DNA of 64,000 bases from Streptomyces sp. CMB-StM0423 (GCF_002847285.1 NZ_CP025407.1:5268501-5332500), one strand, 5' to 3'; shown: positions 17,762 through 26,200, counted from the first letter of the stretch. Notes: a model not told the origin generated them from the sequence alone. Numbers and translations: made by a program.

Positions 17762-18436
17762 ATGACCCGAGTACTGCTGGCCGAGGACGACGCGGCCATC
17801 TCGGAACCGCTGGCCCGCGCGCTGCGCCGGGAGGGCTACGAGGTGGAGGTACGGGAAGACGGTCCCACGGCGCTCGGTGCCGGGCTCCGCGGCGGCGTCG
17901 ACCTCCTCGTGCTCGACCTGGGCCTCCCCGGCATGGACGGCCTGGAGGTGTGCCGGCGGCTGCGCGCCGACGGGCACGGCTTCCCCGTGCTGGTGCTCAC
18001 CGCCCGCGCGGACGAGGTGGACACCGTCGTCGGCCTCGACGCGGGCGCCGACGACTACGTCACCAAGCCCTTCCGCCTCGCCGAACTGCTCGCCCGGGTC
18101 CGGGCCCTGCTGCGCCGCGGCTCCACCGAGGCGCAGCCGCCCGCCACCCACGGCGTGCGCATCGACACCGACTCGCACCGCGCCTGGCTCGGCGAGGAGG
18201 AACTGCAGCTCACGGCGAAGGAGTTCGACCTGCTGCGGGTGCTGGTGCGGGACGCGGGCCGGGTGGTCACGCGCGAGCAGTTGATGCGCGAGGTGTGGGA
18301 CACCACCTGGTGGTCGTCGACCAAGACGCTCGACATGCACATCTCCTGGCTGCGCAAGAAGCTCGGCGACGACGCCGCGAACCCCCGCTACATCGCGACC
18401 GTCCGCGGAGTGGGCTTCCGCTTCGAGAAGAGCTAG
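17762..18436 (+). CDS. Two-component response regulator, OmpR family
   Basis: A 224-residue transcription factor. The receiver domain (about 1-115) has acidic D9/D10, phospho-acceptor D52 in LVLDLGLPGMDG, T80 and K102 in VTKPF. The C-terminal winged-helix domain (about 130-222) shows QLTAKEFDLLRVL, REQLMREVW and the recognition helix TLDMHISWLRKKLG. ATG 17762 follows GGGAGG. It is 27 bp upstream of its kinase gene, forming an operon. Confidence 0.95.
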   Translation: MTRVLLAEDDAAISEPLARALRREGYEVEVREDGPTALGAGLRGGVDLLVLDLGLPGMDGLEVCRRLRADGHGFPVLVLTARADEVDTVVGLDAGADDYVTKPFRLAELLARVRALLRRGSTEAQPPATHGVRIDTDSHRAWLGEEELQLTAKEFDLLRVLVRDAGRVVTREQLMREVWDTTWWSSTKTLDMHISWLRKKLGDDAANPRYIATVRGVGFRFEKS

Positions 18437-18463
18437 GCCGGCCGCCCGCGGCCTCCGGCAGCC

Positions 18464-19705
18464 ATGCGCAGACGGCTCATCAACAGCACCCTCGCGGTCG
18501 TGCTCGTCGTCATCGCCGTCTTCGGCGTCTCGCTCGTCATCGTCGAGACCCGCACCATCGAGGCCGCCGCGCGCGACCGGGTGCAGTCCGAGGCCGTGCG
18601 GCTGTTCAGCGTCGTGGAAGGCAAGATCGCCGACGACGCGCGGGTGACCCGCCAGGCGCTCGCCGCGCAGGTCACGGACGGGCGGTACGCGGAGGTGGAG
18701 CTGCCCGGCGGGCCGCCGGTCAAGATCGGTGAGCGGCCCGAGGGCTCGGTCATCGCGGCCACCGAGACCGGCAGCAGGGGCGAGCGGGTCACGGTCATGG
18801 AGGCCCGCGACCGGGTCAACGACGAGCTGGGCCAGACCCTGCTGATCATCTTCGCCGTGGCGCTGCTCGCCGTCGGCGCCGCCGTGCTGCTCGCCGTCCG
18901 CCAGGCCAACCGCCTCACCGCCCCGCTCACCGACCTCGCCGAGACCGCAGAGCGCCTCGGCTCCGGCGACCAGCGCACCCGCCACCGCCGCTACGGCGTC
19001 CCCGAGCTGGACCGCGTCGCCGACGTGCTGGACGCCAGCGCCGAGCGGATCGCGCGGATGCTCACCGCCGAGCGGCGGCTGGCGGCGGACGCCTCGCACC
19101 AGCTCCGTACGCCGCTGACCGCGCTGTCCATGCGGCTGGAGGAGATCGCGCTCACCGACGACCCGGCGACGGTCAAGGAGGAGGCGGCGGTCGCGCTCAC
19201 CCAGGTGGAGCGGCTGACGGACGTGGTGCAGCGGCTGCTGACCAAGTCCCGGGACCCCAAGGCCGGCTCGGGGATGGGCTTCGACCTGGACGAGGTGGTC
19301 AAGCAGCAGTTGGAGGAGTGGCGGCCCGCGTACCGCGGTGAGGGGCGGGCGATCGTCCGCTCCGGCAAGAAGGACCTGCGCGCGGTGGGCACGCCGGGGG
19401 CGGTGGCGCAGGTGCTCGCGACGCTGATCGAGAACGCGCTGATGCACGGCGCGGGGACGGTCGCGCTGCGCACCCGGGTCACGGGCAACCAGGTGGTCGT
19501 GGAGGTCACCGACGAGGGTCCAGGCGTCCCCGTGGACCTCGGCTCCCGGGTCTTCGAGCGCACGGTCAGCGGGCGTAACTCGACCGGGCTGGGGCTGGCG
19601 GTCGCCCGCGACCTGGCGGAGGCGGACGGAGGGCGGCTGGAGCTGGTGCAGCAGAAGCCGACGACGTTCGCGCTGTTCCTCGCGCGGGAGCACGAGGAAC
19701 ACTGA
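18464..19705 (+). CDS. Two-component sensor histidine kinase
   Basis: A 413-residue membrane kinase. Two membrane helices (about 8-28 and 124-145) flank a roughly 95-residue extracytoplasmic sensor region; a HAMP linker follows (about 147-200), then the H box DASHQLRTPLTAL with His212, and an ATPase domain with N box ENALMHGAG, G1 DEGPGVP and G2 STGLGLAVARDLAEADGG. It is cotranscribed with the response regulator. The signal is unknown; the window's envelope genes nearby make a cell-surface signal plausible. Confidence 0.95.
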   Translation: MRRRLINSTLAVVLVVIAVFGVSLVIVETRTIEAAARDRVQSEAVRLFSVVEGKIADDARVTRQALAAQVTDGRYAEVELPGGPPVKIGERPEGSVIAATETGSRGERVTVMEARDRVNDELGQTLLIIFAVALLAVGAAVLLAVRQANRLTAPLTDLAETAERLGSGDQRTRHRRYGVPELDRVADVLDASAERIARMLTAERRLAADASHQLRTPLTALSMRLEEIALTDDPATVKEEAAVALTQVERLTDVVQRLLTKSRDPKAGSGMGFDLDEVVKQQLEEWRPAYRGEGRAIVRSGKKDLRAVGTPGAVAQVLATLIENALMHGAGTVALRTRVTGNQVVVEVTDEGPGVPVDLGSRVFERTVSGRNSTGLGLAVARDLAEADGGRLELVQQKPTTFALFLAREHEEH

Positions 19706-19839
19706 GGGGGCGTACGGGGCCCGCGGCCGGCTCGGGTACGGGGGCACACGGCCGCCCGGGTACGGGGCGCGCGGGCAGGCTTACGGGGGTGGAGGGAGGC
19801 GCGTACGCGATACGTGAGGGCTCGTACGGGGCGTGAACG

Positions 19840-20445
19840 CTACCGCCGCGCTCCGACCGCCTCTTCCTGCGCCTCGGGTTCCCCCGGCTCCTCCTCCGGC
19901 TCCTTGGTCTCGCGCGGCTTCCGCCGGCTGCCCGGGATCCGTGCCTCGGCGGCCGCGGGTATGTCGCCGGCTTCCCCGGCATCCGCGGGCGCGGCGGCGG
20001 CCCGGGCCGCGGGCACCGCACGGAACACCCAGCTCCGGTAGGACCAGAAGCGGAACAGCGACGCCACCCCGATGCCCAGGAACTTGAAGATGTTGCTCTG
20101 CAGCGGGGTGTCCCAGTCGAACCCGTACGTGGCCACGTACAGCAGGCCGTTCTCGATGACGAGCCCGGCGGCGCTGAAGACCAGGAACAGGGTGAACTCG
20201 CGCGGGGGCCGGGTCTTGTCCCGGTCGCGGTAGGTGAAGTACCGGAAGCCTATGTAGTTGAAGATGATGGCGACGGCCGTCGAGATCATGCTGCAGCGGA
20301 CCACGGGGAGCTCCGTGGAGTTCCGCACGAGGTTGAAGACCGCCAGGTTGACCAGGACGCCGATGCCCCCGACCACGGCGAACTCGGCCACCTCGCGGCT
20401 CAGGCGGCGGAGCCGCGTTACCCCCGGTTGCCGTGCACTCATCAA
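19840..20445 (-). CDS. GtrA family membrane protein
   Basis: A 201-residue protein with four hydrophobic helices between about residues 20 and 140 and the GtrA signature FNYIGFRYFTYRDR and RFWSYRSWVF. GtrA proteins are proposed flippases or carriers for polyprenyl-linked sugars in envelope glycosylation. A charged Glu/Pro-rich tail (about 145-201) is cytoplasmic. The gene is divergent from purK; the GtrA-purK-purE neighbourhood is widely conserved in Actinobacteria, including mycobacteria (Rv3277 next to purK/purE). Confidence 0.88.
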   Translation of the reverse strand: MMSARQPGVTRLRRLSREVAEFAVVGGIGVLVNLAVFNLVRNSTELPVVRCSMISTAVAIIFNYIGFRYFTYRDRDKTRPPREFTLFLVFSAAGLVIENGLLYVATYGFDWDTPLQSNIFKFLGIGVASLFRFWSYRSWVFRAVPAARAAAAPADAGEAGDIPAAAEARIPGSRRKPRETKEPEEEPGEPEAQEEAVGARR

Positions 20446-20576
20446 GATCGTCAGACTCCGATGGTCGGTGGTGTTCCCCTGGTCCCGGTCTTCTCCGGCG
20501 GGCCGGAGACCTCATGCTAACCGGGCCCGCCGACGGAGGGGGCGGCTCCGCCCGGCCGGCCGATACGCTGGGACGC

Positions 20577-21728
20577 GTGACATTCCCGGTAGTCGGCATG
20601 ATCGGCGGGGGACAGCTCGCCCGGATGACCCACCAGGCAGGCATCCCCCTCGGCATCAGGTTCAAGCTCCTCAGCGGCACCCGTACGGATTCCGCCGCCC
20701 TGGTGGCGGGTGACACGGTCGTGGGGGATTACCGCGATCTCGACACGCTGCGTGAGTTCGCCCGCGGCTGCGACGTGATCACGTTCGACCACGAACACGT
20801 ACCGACCGAGCATCTGCGGGCCCTCCAGGCCGAGGGCGTCGCGGTCAGGCCCGGCCCGGACGCGCTGGTGTACGCGCAGGACAAGGGCGCGATGCGGGCC
20901 CGGCTGACGGAGCTGGGCATCCCCTGCCCGCGGCACCGGATCGTGGCGGACCCGGCGGACGTGGCGCGGTTCGCGCGCGAGGGCGGCGGCTTCCCGGTCG
21001 TGCTGAAGACGGTCCGCGGGGGGTACGACGGCAAGGGCGTGTGGGTCGTCCGTACGGAAGAGGACGCCGCGCCCCCCTTCCGCGCGGGGGTGCCGGTGCT
21101 GGCCGAGGAGCTGGTGGACTTCCGCCGCGAGCTGGCCGCGAACGTCGTCCGCTCGCCGAGCGGCCAGGCGGTCGCGTACCCGGTGGTGGAGTCGGTCCAG
21201 GTCGACGGCGTCTGCGACACGGTCATCGCCCCGGCGCCCGGGCTGGCGCCCGAGGACGCGGTGCGTACGCAGCAGCTCGCGCTGCGGATCGCGATGGAGC
21301 TGGACGTGGTGGGCCACCTCGCCGTGGAGCTGTTCGAGGCGGACGGGCCGGACGGCGAGCCTCGGATCCTCGTCAACGAGCTGGCCATGCGCCCGCACAA
21401 CTCCGGCCACTGGACCCAGGACGGCGCCGTCACCTCGCAGTTCGCCAACCACGTACGCGCCGTGCTCGACCTGCCGCTGGGCGACCCGCGCCCGCGCGCC
21501 CCGTGGACGGTGATGGCGAACGTCCTCGGCGGCGACTACCCCGACATGTACCCGGCGTACCTGCACTGCATGGCGCGGGACCCGGGGCTGAAGATCCACA
21601 TGTACGGCAAGGACGTGAAGCCCGGCCGCAAGGTCGGCCACGTCAACACCTACGGCGACGACCTGGCCGACGTGCGCGCCCGCGCCCGCCACGCCGCCGA
21701 CTACCTGCGGGGGACGATCACGGAATGA
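20577..21728 (+). CDS. purK: N5-carboxyaminoimidazole ribonucleotide synthase
   Basis: A 383-residue ATP-grasp enzyme that carboxylates aminoimidazole ribonucleotide with ATP and bicarbonate to N5-CAIR in purine synthesis. Landmarks: N-terminal GMIGGGQLARM, ITFDHEHVP, KTVRGGYDGKG for ATP binding, ELVDFRRELA, NELAMRPHNSGHWT and the closing KPGRKVGHVN. The GTG at 20577 gives the family's standard N-terminus; an upstream ATG at 20514 would add a low-complexity tail. It is followed after 7 bp by purE. Confidence 0.96.
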   Translation: MTFPVVGMIGGGQLARMTHQAGIPLGIRFKLLSGTRTDSAALVAGDTVVGDYRDLDTLREFARGCDVITFDHEHVPTEHLRALQAEGVAVRPGPDALVYAQDKGAMRARLTELGIPCPRHRIVADPADVARFAREGGGFPVVLKTVRGGYDGKGVWVVRTEEDAAPPFRAGVPVLAEELVDFRRELAANVVRSPSGQAVAYPVVESVQVDGVCDTVIAPAPGLAPEDAVRTQQLALRIAMELDVVGHLAVELFEADGPDGEPRILVNELAMRPHNSGHWTQDGAVTSQFANHVRAVLDLPLGDPRPRAPWTVMANVLGGDYPDMYPAYLHCMARDPGLKIHMYGKDVKPGRKVGHVNTYGDDLADVRARARHAADYLRGTITE

Positions 21729-21735
21729 GCAGCGT

Positions 21736-22251
21736 ATGAGCGCGGAGAACAGCCCGCTGGTCGGCATCGTCATGGGCTCCGACTCCGACTGGCCGGTCAT
21801 GGAGGCGGCGGCGCAGGCCCTCGGCGAGTTCGAGGTCCCGTACGAGGTCGACGTCGTCTCCGCACACCGGATGCCGCACGAGATGATCGCCTACGGCGAG
21901 CAGGCCGCGCCCCGCGGCCTGCGCACCCTCATCGCCGGCGCCGGCGGCGCCGCCCACCTCCCGGGCATGCTCGCCTCCGTCACGCCCCTGCCGGTCATCG
22001 GCGTCCCGGTCCCGCTGAAGTACCTCGACGGCATGGACTCCCTGCTCTCCATCGTCCAGATGCCCGCGGGCGTGCCGGTCGCCACGGTCTCCGTGGCCGG
22101 CGCCCGCAACGCGGGCCTCCTGGCCGCCCGCATCCTGGCCGCCCACGACGAGGACCTCCGCACCCGGATGACGGCGTTCCAGGAGGACCTGAACCACCAG
22201 GCCCGGGAAAAGGGCGCCCGCCTCCGCCGCAAGACCACCCAGGCGGGCTGA
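21736..22251 (+). CDS. purE: N5-carboxyaminoimidazole ribonucleotide mutase
   Basis: A 171-residue class I PurE that converts N5-CAIR to CAIR. The substrate-binding MGSDSDWPVM, SAHRMPHEM, AGAGGAAHLPGM and the loop VPLKYLDGMDSLLSIVQMPAGVPVAT (family signature) are all present. It starts 7 bp after purK and is cotranscribed with it. Length is normal. Confidence 0.97.
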   Translation: MSAENSPLVGIVMGSDSDWPVMEAAAQALGEFEVPYEVDVVSAHRMPHEMIAYGEQAAPRGLRTLIAGAGGAAHLPGMLASVTPLPVIGVPVPLKYLDGMDSLLSIVQMPAGVPVATVSVAGARNAGLLAARILAAHDEDLRTRMTAFQEDLNHQAREKGARLRRKTTQAG

Positions 22252-22466
22252 CCCGCGGCAGCGGCGGGGTGTCCACGGCTTGTTCGTGTCTGGTGGCCAG
22301 ATTCGGGGCACTCCTACAATTATCGGCTCCAGCGCAACACGATCGGTGACATCGGGTGTCCGATCGGTCAATGCCGTGAACCCTCTGTGTGGCTGCGCAG
22401 GGGGACGCTAGGGTCTACGGGTCGATGTCGCTCGAGGGCCGTGGGGACCGTCATCTGGGGGTGACT

Positions 22467-22667
22467 GTGGCGCTTGAGGAACAGTCAGCGTGGTGCAAGA
22501 GCAGCTTCAGCGGGAGCGAATCCGAGTGCGTCGAGCTCGCCATAAGGGACGGTGCTGTGCTGGCACGTGACTCGAAGAACCGGACCGGGGCGGTTCTCGC
22601 CTTCACCCCCACCGCCTGGAGCGACTTTCTCGCGGCCGTCGTGTCTGGGGAGTTAGCCGGTTCATGA
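22467..22667 (+). CDS. DUF397 domain protein
   Basis: A 66-residue protein of the DUF397 family, with the hallmark WCKSSFSGSESECVELA start, a central VLARDSKNRTGAVL and the C-terminal F.P.AW.DFLAAV. DUF397 genes typically partner HTH/DUF5753 regulators such as the one at 23465, and together they form developmental or toxin-antitoxin-like switches. GTG 22467 is chosen for its GGGGG upstream; longer starts at 22461 or further left are possible. The fourth-last codon is TTA (22653), which would make translation depend on the bldA tRNA. Confidence 0.8.
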   Translation: MALEEQSAWCKSSFSGSESECVELAIRDGAVLARDSKNRTGAVLAFTPTAWSDFLAAVVSGELAGS

Positions 22668-22698
22668 CCGGCGAGACGACGCCGGGGGAGGTGAGTAC

Positions 22699-22983
22699 GT
22701 GGAGGCCGGAGGCGTGAGAGCGCTGCCTTCCGGGCGGGAGGACCGCCCGCGCGGATCCCGGTGGACCGGGACAGTCGCGTACTGCCTGGCCGTCGGCGCC
22801 GCGGCCACCATCCTGGCGGCGGTCCTGTCGCTGTTAGTCGACAGCGTGGTGGCGAAGCGGGTGGTGTGGCTCGTCGTCCTGGTGGGGGTGGCGGTCGCCG
22901 CCGGGATCTGGCGGGCGCTCACCCCGGTCACGGTGCATCGGCGGGGGTGCGCTCCTCTCCCGTCCGACCGGGCGATCCCGTGA
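22699..22983 (+). CDS. Small membrane protein, two helices, TTA-containing
   Basis: A 94-residue protein starting at GTG 22699. After a charged N-terminus come two hydrophobic segments (about 24-48 and 55-72) and a short basic tail. A TTA leucine codon is at 22834. The gene follows the DUF397 gene by 31 bp and its 3' end overlaps the convergent membrane-protein gene by 56 bp. I do not recognise a family. It probably belongs to the DUF397 unit. Confidence 0.5.
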   Translation: MEAGGVRALPSGREDRPRGSRWTGTVAYCLAVGAAATILAAVLSLLVDSVVAKRVVWLVVLVGVAVAAGIWRALTPVTVHRRGCAPLPSDRAIP

Positions 22984-23449
22984 ACACGTTCTGGATCTTT
23001 CTCGCCGCCCCGAACACCACACCGGTGACCAGCGCGGTCCCGACGACACTGACTGCCGTCTGAAGGACGCGCGAGCCGGGTATCGCGAGGCCGCCGACGG
23101 AGTAGATGACCAGCATGACGCAGCCGGTCACCATGATGAGGGCGAGTACGCAGGAGAGAACCACCGCGTGCAGCCGCCGGATGTACTGCGTGGTGCTGTC
23201 CCGCTCCTCCTGCCTACGGCGGTCTGCCCGGGCCCCTTCCAGGCGGTTCAGCCGATCGAACCGATCCGGGTCACGTATCGCCTCCCGGGTGACCTGATCG
23301 GACGAATCGGCGGTTCCGCCGGTCGCGTCCTCCGCGGCGGCTGCCGGGGCAGGTTCGCCCGGGCCGGCGGCTTCGGGGACCTGCCGGCCGTGCGTGAGCA
23401 ACCATCTGAGGTACAAGGCCGCCCTCCCGATGACTCCGGCCGCCGGCAC
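22928..23449 (-). CDS. Membrane protein of unknown function, two helices
   Basis: A 173-residue protein. The first 90 residues are polar, with a basic/acidic helical stretch (DRFDRLNRLEGARADRRRQEERD) that may form a short coiled coil; two membrane helices follow (about 94-120 and 128-150) and a charged tail. It ends inside the convergent small membrane gene and starts 15 bp after the HTH regulator stop, so it is very likely cotranscribed with that regulator. No family recognised. Confidence 0.6.
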   Translation of the reverse strand: MPAAGVIGRAALYLRWLLTHGRQVPEAAGPGEPAPAAAAEDATGGTADSSDQVTREAIRDPDRFDRLNRLEGARADRRRQEERDSTTQYIRRLHAVVLSCVLALIMVTGCVMLVIYSVGGLAIPGSRVLQTAVSVVGTALVTGVVFGAARKIQNVFTGSPGRTGEERTPADAP

Positions 23450-23464
23450 TGTGCGCCCCGGCCT

Positions 23465-24325
23465 TCAGCGACTGCCGAACTCGGTCTTGATGCGCTCCAG
23501 AAGCCCGACGGCGTCTTCCCCTTCGAGCGAACGGGTGGTGATCGTCTCGAAGCACTCCTGGTAGCGCGCCAGCAGTTCGAGGTCGTCGCGGTTGGTCAGG
23601 CTGCCGGCGGCGTGTTCCACGTACAGCAGGTCGTCCTCCTCGTCGCCGAGGTTCAGCAGGACGAAGCTGCCGAGAGTGCTGTAGTGCGCGCCGGCGGTGA
23701 GTGGCAGCACCCGGATGGTCACCTTCGGTTCCGCACTCATCCGGATGAGGTGATCAAGCTGGCCGCGCATCACGGCCGGGGTGCCGATCTGCCGGCGCAG
23801 GGCCGCCTCGTCGAGGACGAAGGCCGACTCGGGAGCGGTGTCAGCGTCGAACGTCCGCTCCTGACGTGCCATGCGCAGGTCCACCACCTTGCGCGCCCGC
23901 CCCTCGTCGACGCGCGGCTCCAGCAGAGCCATCGCGTAGTCCTGTGTCTGCAGCGCGCCGGGGACGACGATCGGGTGGTAGGTACGGATCTTCTCCGCGG
24001 CGCTCTCGTATCCGAGGTACTTGGCGTACTGCGGGGAGACCAGCTCGCTGTACCGCGCCCACCAGCTCGCCCCCTTGCTCCCCCGGGCCGCCTCCTCCAG
24101 CTCGGCCACCAGCTCCGGGTCCTCGACACCGTAGAGGTGCAGCATCGCCCTGAGATCGGTGACCGACACGCTGACCGTGGCCATCTCGATGCGGATCACC
24201 TTGGACAGTGACCAGTCGAGTTCGTCAGCGGCCTGGCGCTGTGTCAGCCCGGCCTTGCCGCGCGCCCTGCGCAGCTCCTGGCGTAGCTTGCGGCGATTGA
24301 GGCTGGGGTCCGCTGCCTGGGACAT
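23465..24325 (-). CDS. HTH (XRE) transcriptional regulator with DUF5753 domain
   Basis: A 286-residue regulator of the WhiJ-like class. An N-terminal helix-turn-helix (about 15-70, GLTQRQAADELDWSLSKVIRIE) is followed by the DUF5753 domain (about 95-280) with WWARYSELVSPQYAKYLGYE, PIVVPGALQTQDYA and the LLYVEHAAGSL region. ATG 24325 has AAGGAG just upstream. Such regulators work with small DUF397 partners; the partner here is the convergent gene at 22467, separated by two membrane-protein genes, an unusual spacing. Confidence 0.9.
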   Translation of the reverse strand: MSQAADPSLNRRKLRQELRRARGKAGLTQRQAADELDWSLSKVIRIEMATVSVSVTDLRAMLHLYGVEDPELVAELEEAARGSKGASWWARYSELVSPQYAKYLGYESAAEKIRTYHPIVVPGALQTQDYAMALLEPRVDEGRARKVVDLRMARQERTFDADTAPESAFVLDEAALRRQIGTPAVMRGQLDHLIRMSAEPKVTIRVLPLTAGAHYSTLGSFVLLNLGDEEDDLLYVEHAAGSLTNRDDLELLARYQECFETITTRSLEGEDAVGLLERIKTEFGSR

Positions 24326-24423
24326 GTTGCTCCTTGGTTGACATGAGTCGTAGATATGTGTCTGTCGGCCAGGAGCTGCTCGCGCGTAGCCGCCAGGGAC
24401 TGGCCTGTTGGACCCTGCCATTG

Positions 24424-24435
24424 TGACACATGTCA
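24424..24435. promoter_or_regulatory. Inverted repeat upstream of the HTH regulator
   Basis: TGACA-CA-TGTCA, a perfect 5+5 repeat, lies about 100 bp upstream of the regulator start. A looser GACAT...ATGTGTC pair occurs nearer the start (about 24340-24362). They could be autoregulatory sites. Confidence 0.35.
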
Positions 24436-24516
24436 TTCGTGCGTTGGCGCTTTGGAACCAATCGGCAATTGGTCTAGAGGAGCGAACCTGGCCCGACCCG
24501 GGCGCGGGAGTGTCAG

Positions 24517-24555
24517 CCTGCGCGGATAGCGTGTGGTCCACGCTATCCGCGCAGG
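24517..24555. promoter_or_regulatory. Perfect 17-bp inverted repeat overlapping the dipeptidase ribosome site
   Basis: Arms CCTGCGCGGATAGCGTG and CACGCTATCCGCGCAGG are exactly complementary around a TGGTC loop. The right arm ends at 24555, inside the AGGGAGGA ribosome-binding stretch that precedes the ATG at 24568. As RNA it would bury part of the Shine-Dalgarno sequence; as DNA it is a long symmetrical operator. It is not followed by a T-run and sits at the start of a gene, so a simple terminator is less likely. Confidence 0.85.
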
Positions 24556-24567
24556 GAGGACGACCTT

Positions 24568-25776
24568 ATGACCGGCGAACTGCTCGCGCGTGCCCGCGAG
24601 GTGCTGCGGGCGCACCCCGTCGTCGACGGGCACAACGACCTTCCCTGGGCCCTGCGCGAGCAGGTGACGTACGACATCGACCGGCGCGACATCGCCGTCG
24701 ACCAGAGCGCGCGGCTGCACACCGACATCCCGCGGCTGCGGGCCGGCGGGGTGGGGGCGCAGTTCTGGTCCGTGTACGTGAGCGCCGACCTGGCCGGGGA
24801 CGCCGCCGTGTCGGCGTGTCTGGAGCAGATCGACGTGGTGCGCCGGCTCGTCGACCGCTACCCCGGGGAGCTGCGGCTCGCGGTGACCGCCGACGAGGTG
24901 GAGGCGGCGCGGGCCGACGGGCGGATCGCCTCGCTGATGGGGGCCGAGGGCGGGCACTCCATCGCCAACTCGCTCGCCACTCTCCGTGCCTTCCGCCGGC
25001 TCGGCGTGCGCTACATGACGCTCACGCACAACGACAACACCGACTGGGCCGACTCCGCCACCGACGAGCCGCGGCACGGCGGGCTCACCGCCTTCGGCGA
25101 GGAGGTGGTGCGCGAGATGAACCGGGTCGGCATGCTCGTCGACCTCTCCCATGTGGCGCCCTCGACCATGCGCCACGCGCTGCGCGTCACCGAGGCGCCG
25201 GTCGTTTTCTCCCATTCATCCGCTCGCGCCATGTGTGACCATCCGCGCAACATTCCGGACGATGTGCTGGAAATGCTCCCTGCCAACGGCGGTGTGGCGA
25301 TGGCCACGTTCGTGCCGAAGTTCGTCCTGCCCGCCGCCGTGGCGTGGACCGCGGAGGTGGACGAGCACATGACCGCCCGGGGCCTCGACCCCTTCGGCGC
25401 GGACGACGAAGCGGTCCGCGTACGGCGTGCGTTCGAGGAGGCGCACCCGCGGCCGCAGGCGACGGCCGCGACCGTCGCGGATCATCTGGATCATATGCGC
25501 GAAGTGGCGGGAATCGACCATATCGGTGTCGGCGGCGACTTCGACGGCACGCCGTTCACGCCGGAAGACCTCGCCGACGTCGCGGGTTATCCGCATCTCG
25601 TCGCCGAGCTGCTGCACCGCCGTTGGTCGGAAGAAGACCTGGCCAGGCTCCTGTGGGCCAATGCGCTACGGGTGTTGCGCGACGCCGAGGCGGCGGCGCG
25701 CGAAGTGACCGCCCGGCGCGGCCCGTCGATCGCCACCATCGAACAGCTCGACGGCCCCGCGAAGGTCCAGGGGTGA
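24568..25776 (+). CDS. Membrane dipeptidase (M19 / renal dipeptidase family)
   Basis: A 402-residue binuclear zinc dipeptidase; family members cleave dipeptides, including those with D-residues. Zinc ligands are visible in VVDGHNDLPW (HxD), GAEGGHSI, LVDLSHVAP and VVFSHSSAR; the substrate side has LTHNDNTDWADS and the C-terminal GGDFDG and LLWANALRVL. There is no signal peptide, so it acts in the cytoplasm despite the family name. It is monocistronic and preceded by the 17-bp hairpin. Confidence 0.94.
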   Translation: MTGELLARAREVLRAHPVVDGHNDLPWALREQVTYDIDRRDIAVDQSARLHTDIPRLRAGGVGAQFWSVYVSADLAGDAAVSACLEQIDVVRRLVDRYPGELRLAVTADEVEAARADGRIASLMGAEGGHSIANSLATLRAFRRLGVRYMTLTHNDNTDWADSATDEPRHGGLTAFGEEVVREMNRVGMLVDLSHVAPSTMRHALRVTEAPVVFSHSSARAMCDHPRNIPDDVLEMLPANGGVAMATFVPKFVLPAAVAWTAEVDEHMTARGLDPFGADDEAVRVRRAFEEAHPRPQATAATVADHLDHMREVAGIDHIGVGGDFDGTPFTPEDLADVAGYPHLVAELLHRRWSEEDLARLLWANALRVLRDAEAAAREVTARRGPSIATIEQLDGPAKVQG

Positions 25777-25779
25777 GCA

Positions 25780-25797
25780 GAGTGACATAAGTCACTC
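25780..25797. promoter_or_regulatory. Crp-like palindrome upstream of the Rpf-type gene
   Basis: GAGTGACATAAGTCACTC is a perfect palindrome with a 4-nt centre and fits the GTGA-N6-TCAC pattern of cAMP-receptor-protein sites. It lies about 150 bp upstream of a candidate promoter. In S. coelicolor, Crp is known to act on rpfA, which makes this assignment reasonable. Confidence 0.55.
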
Positions 25798-25951
25798 ACA
25801 GAATTCTCACGCCATGGGGCGATGTGTCCGACTCCTCATATGTCGACAAGTCTCCACCGGATGGGGGGAATTGAGGAGCGGCGCGGGATGGGTCGATTGT
25901 CGGGCTGATTCCGATGTGATGTGGGGAACGGCCTTGATGACGGTTCACAGC

Positions 25952-25981
25952 TTGTTCTGTTTTCGGCTGTGTGTTTACGGT
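25952..25981 (+). promoter_or_regulatory. Candidate promoter for the Rpf-type gene
   Basis: TTGTTC and TACGGT are separated by 18 bp. Transcription would begin near 25988, leaving a leader of about 225 nt that contains the complete riboswitch. Confidence 0.45.
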
Positions 25982-26019
25982 GCTCGCCGTGCTCGCGCCA
26001 CCGATGCGGGTACCTCGTC

Positions 26020-26200
26020 GCCGTAACGCCGAATCCTGTCGGCGGCGACGGGCAGGCACTTCAGCTTTCACGGCAGGAGCGGGGGACCCAGGTAAGTGCC
26101 GGCCTGCGCGCAAGCGCGGGACGGCTTGGGGTGAAGCCATGCTCCGCATGGCCGGGCATCTCCAGCTCGAACCCGACAGCTCACCTCGCAGGCGTTGGAG
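26020..26200 (+). promoter_or_regulatory. c-di-AMP riboswitch (ydaO class)
   Basis: The leader carries the conserved sequence blocks of ydaO RNAs in the right order: GCCGAATCCTGTC (about 26028), GCAGGAGCGGGGGACCCAGG (about 26073), CTTGGGGTGAAGC (about 26125), GGGCATCTCC and CTCGAACCCGACAGCTCACC (to about 26188). In Streptomyces this class stands upstream of cell-wall hydrolase genes and lowers expression when c-di-AMP is high. Exact ends are approximate. Confidence 0.9.

Noticed and set aside
19706..19839. Recurrent GTACGGGG motifs between the histidine kinase and GtrA genes
   Set aside because: They are short, irregularly spaced and typical of GC-rich intergenic sequence in this genome; not a defined repeat array.
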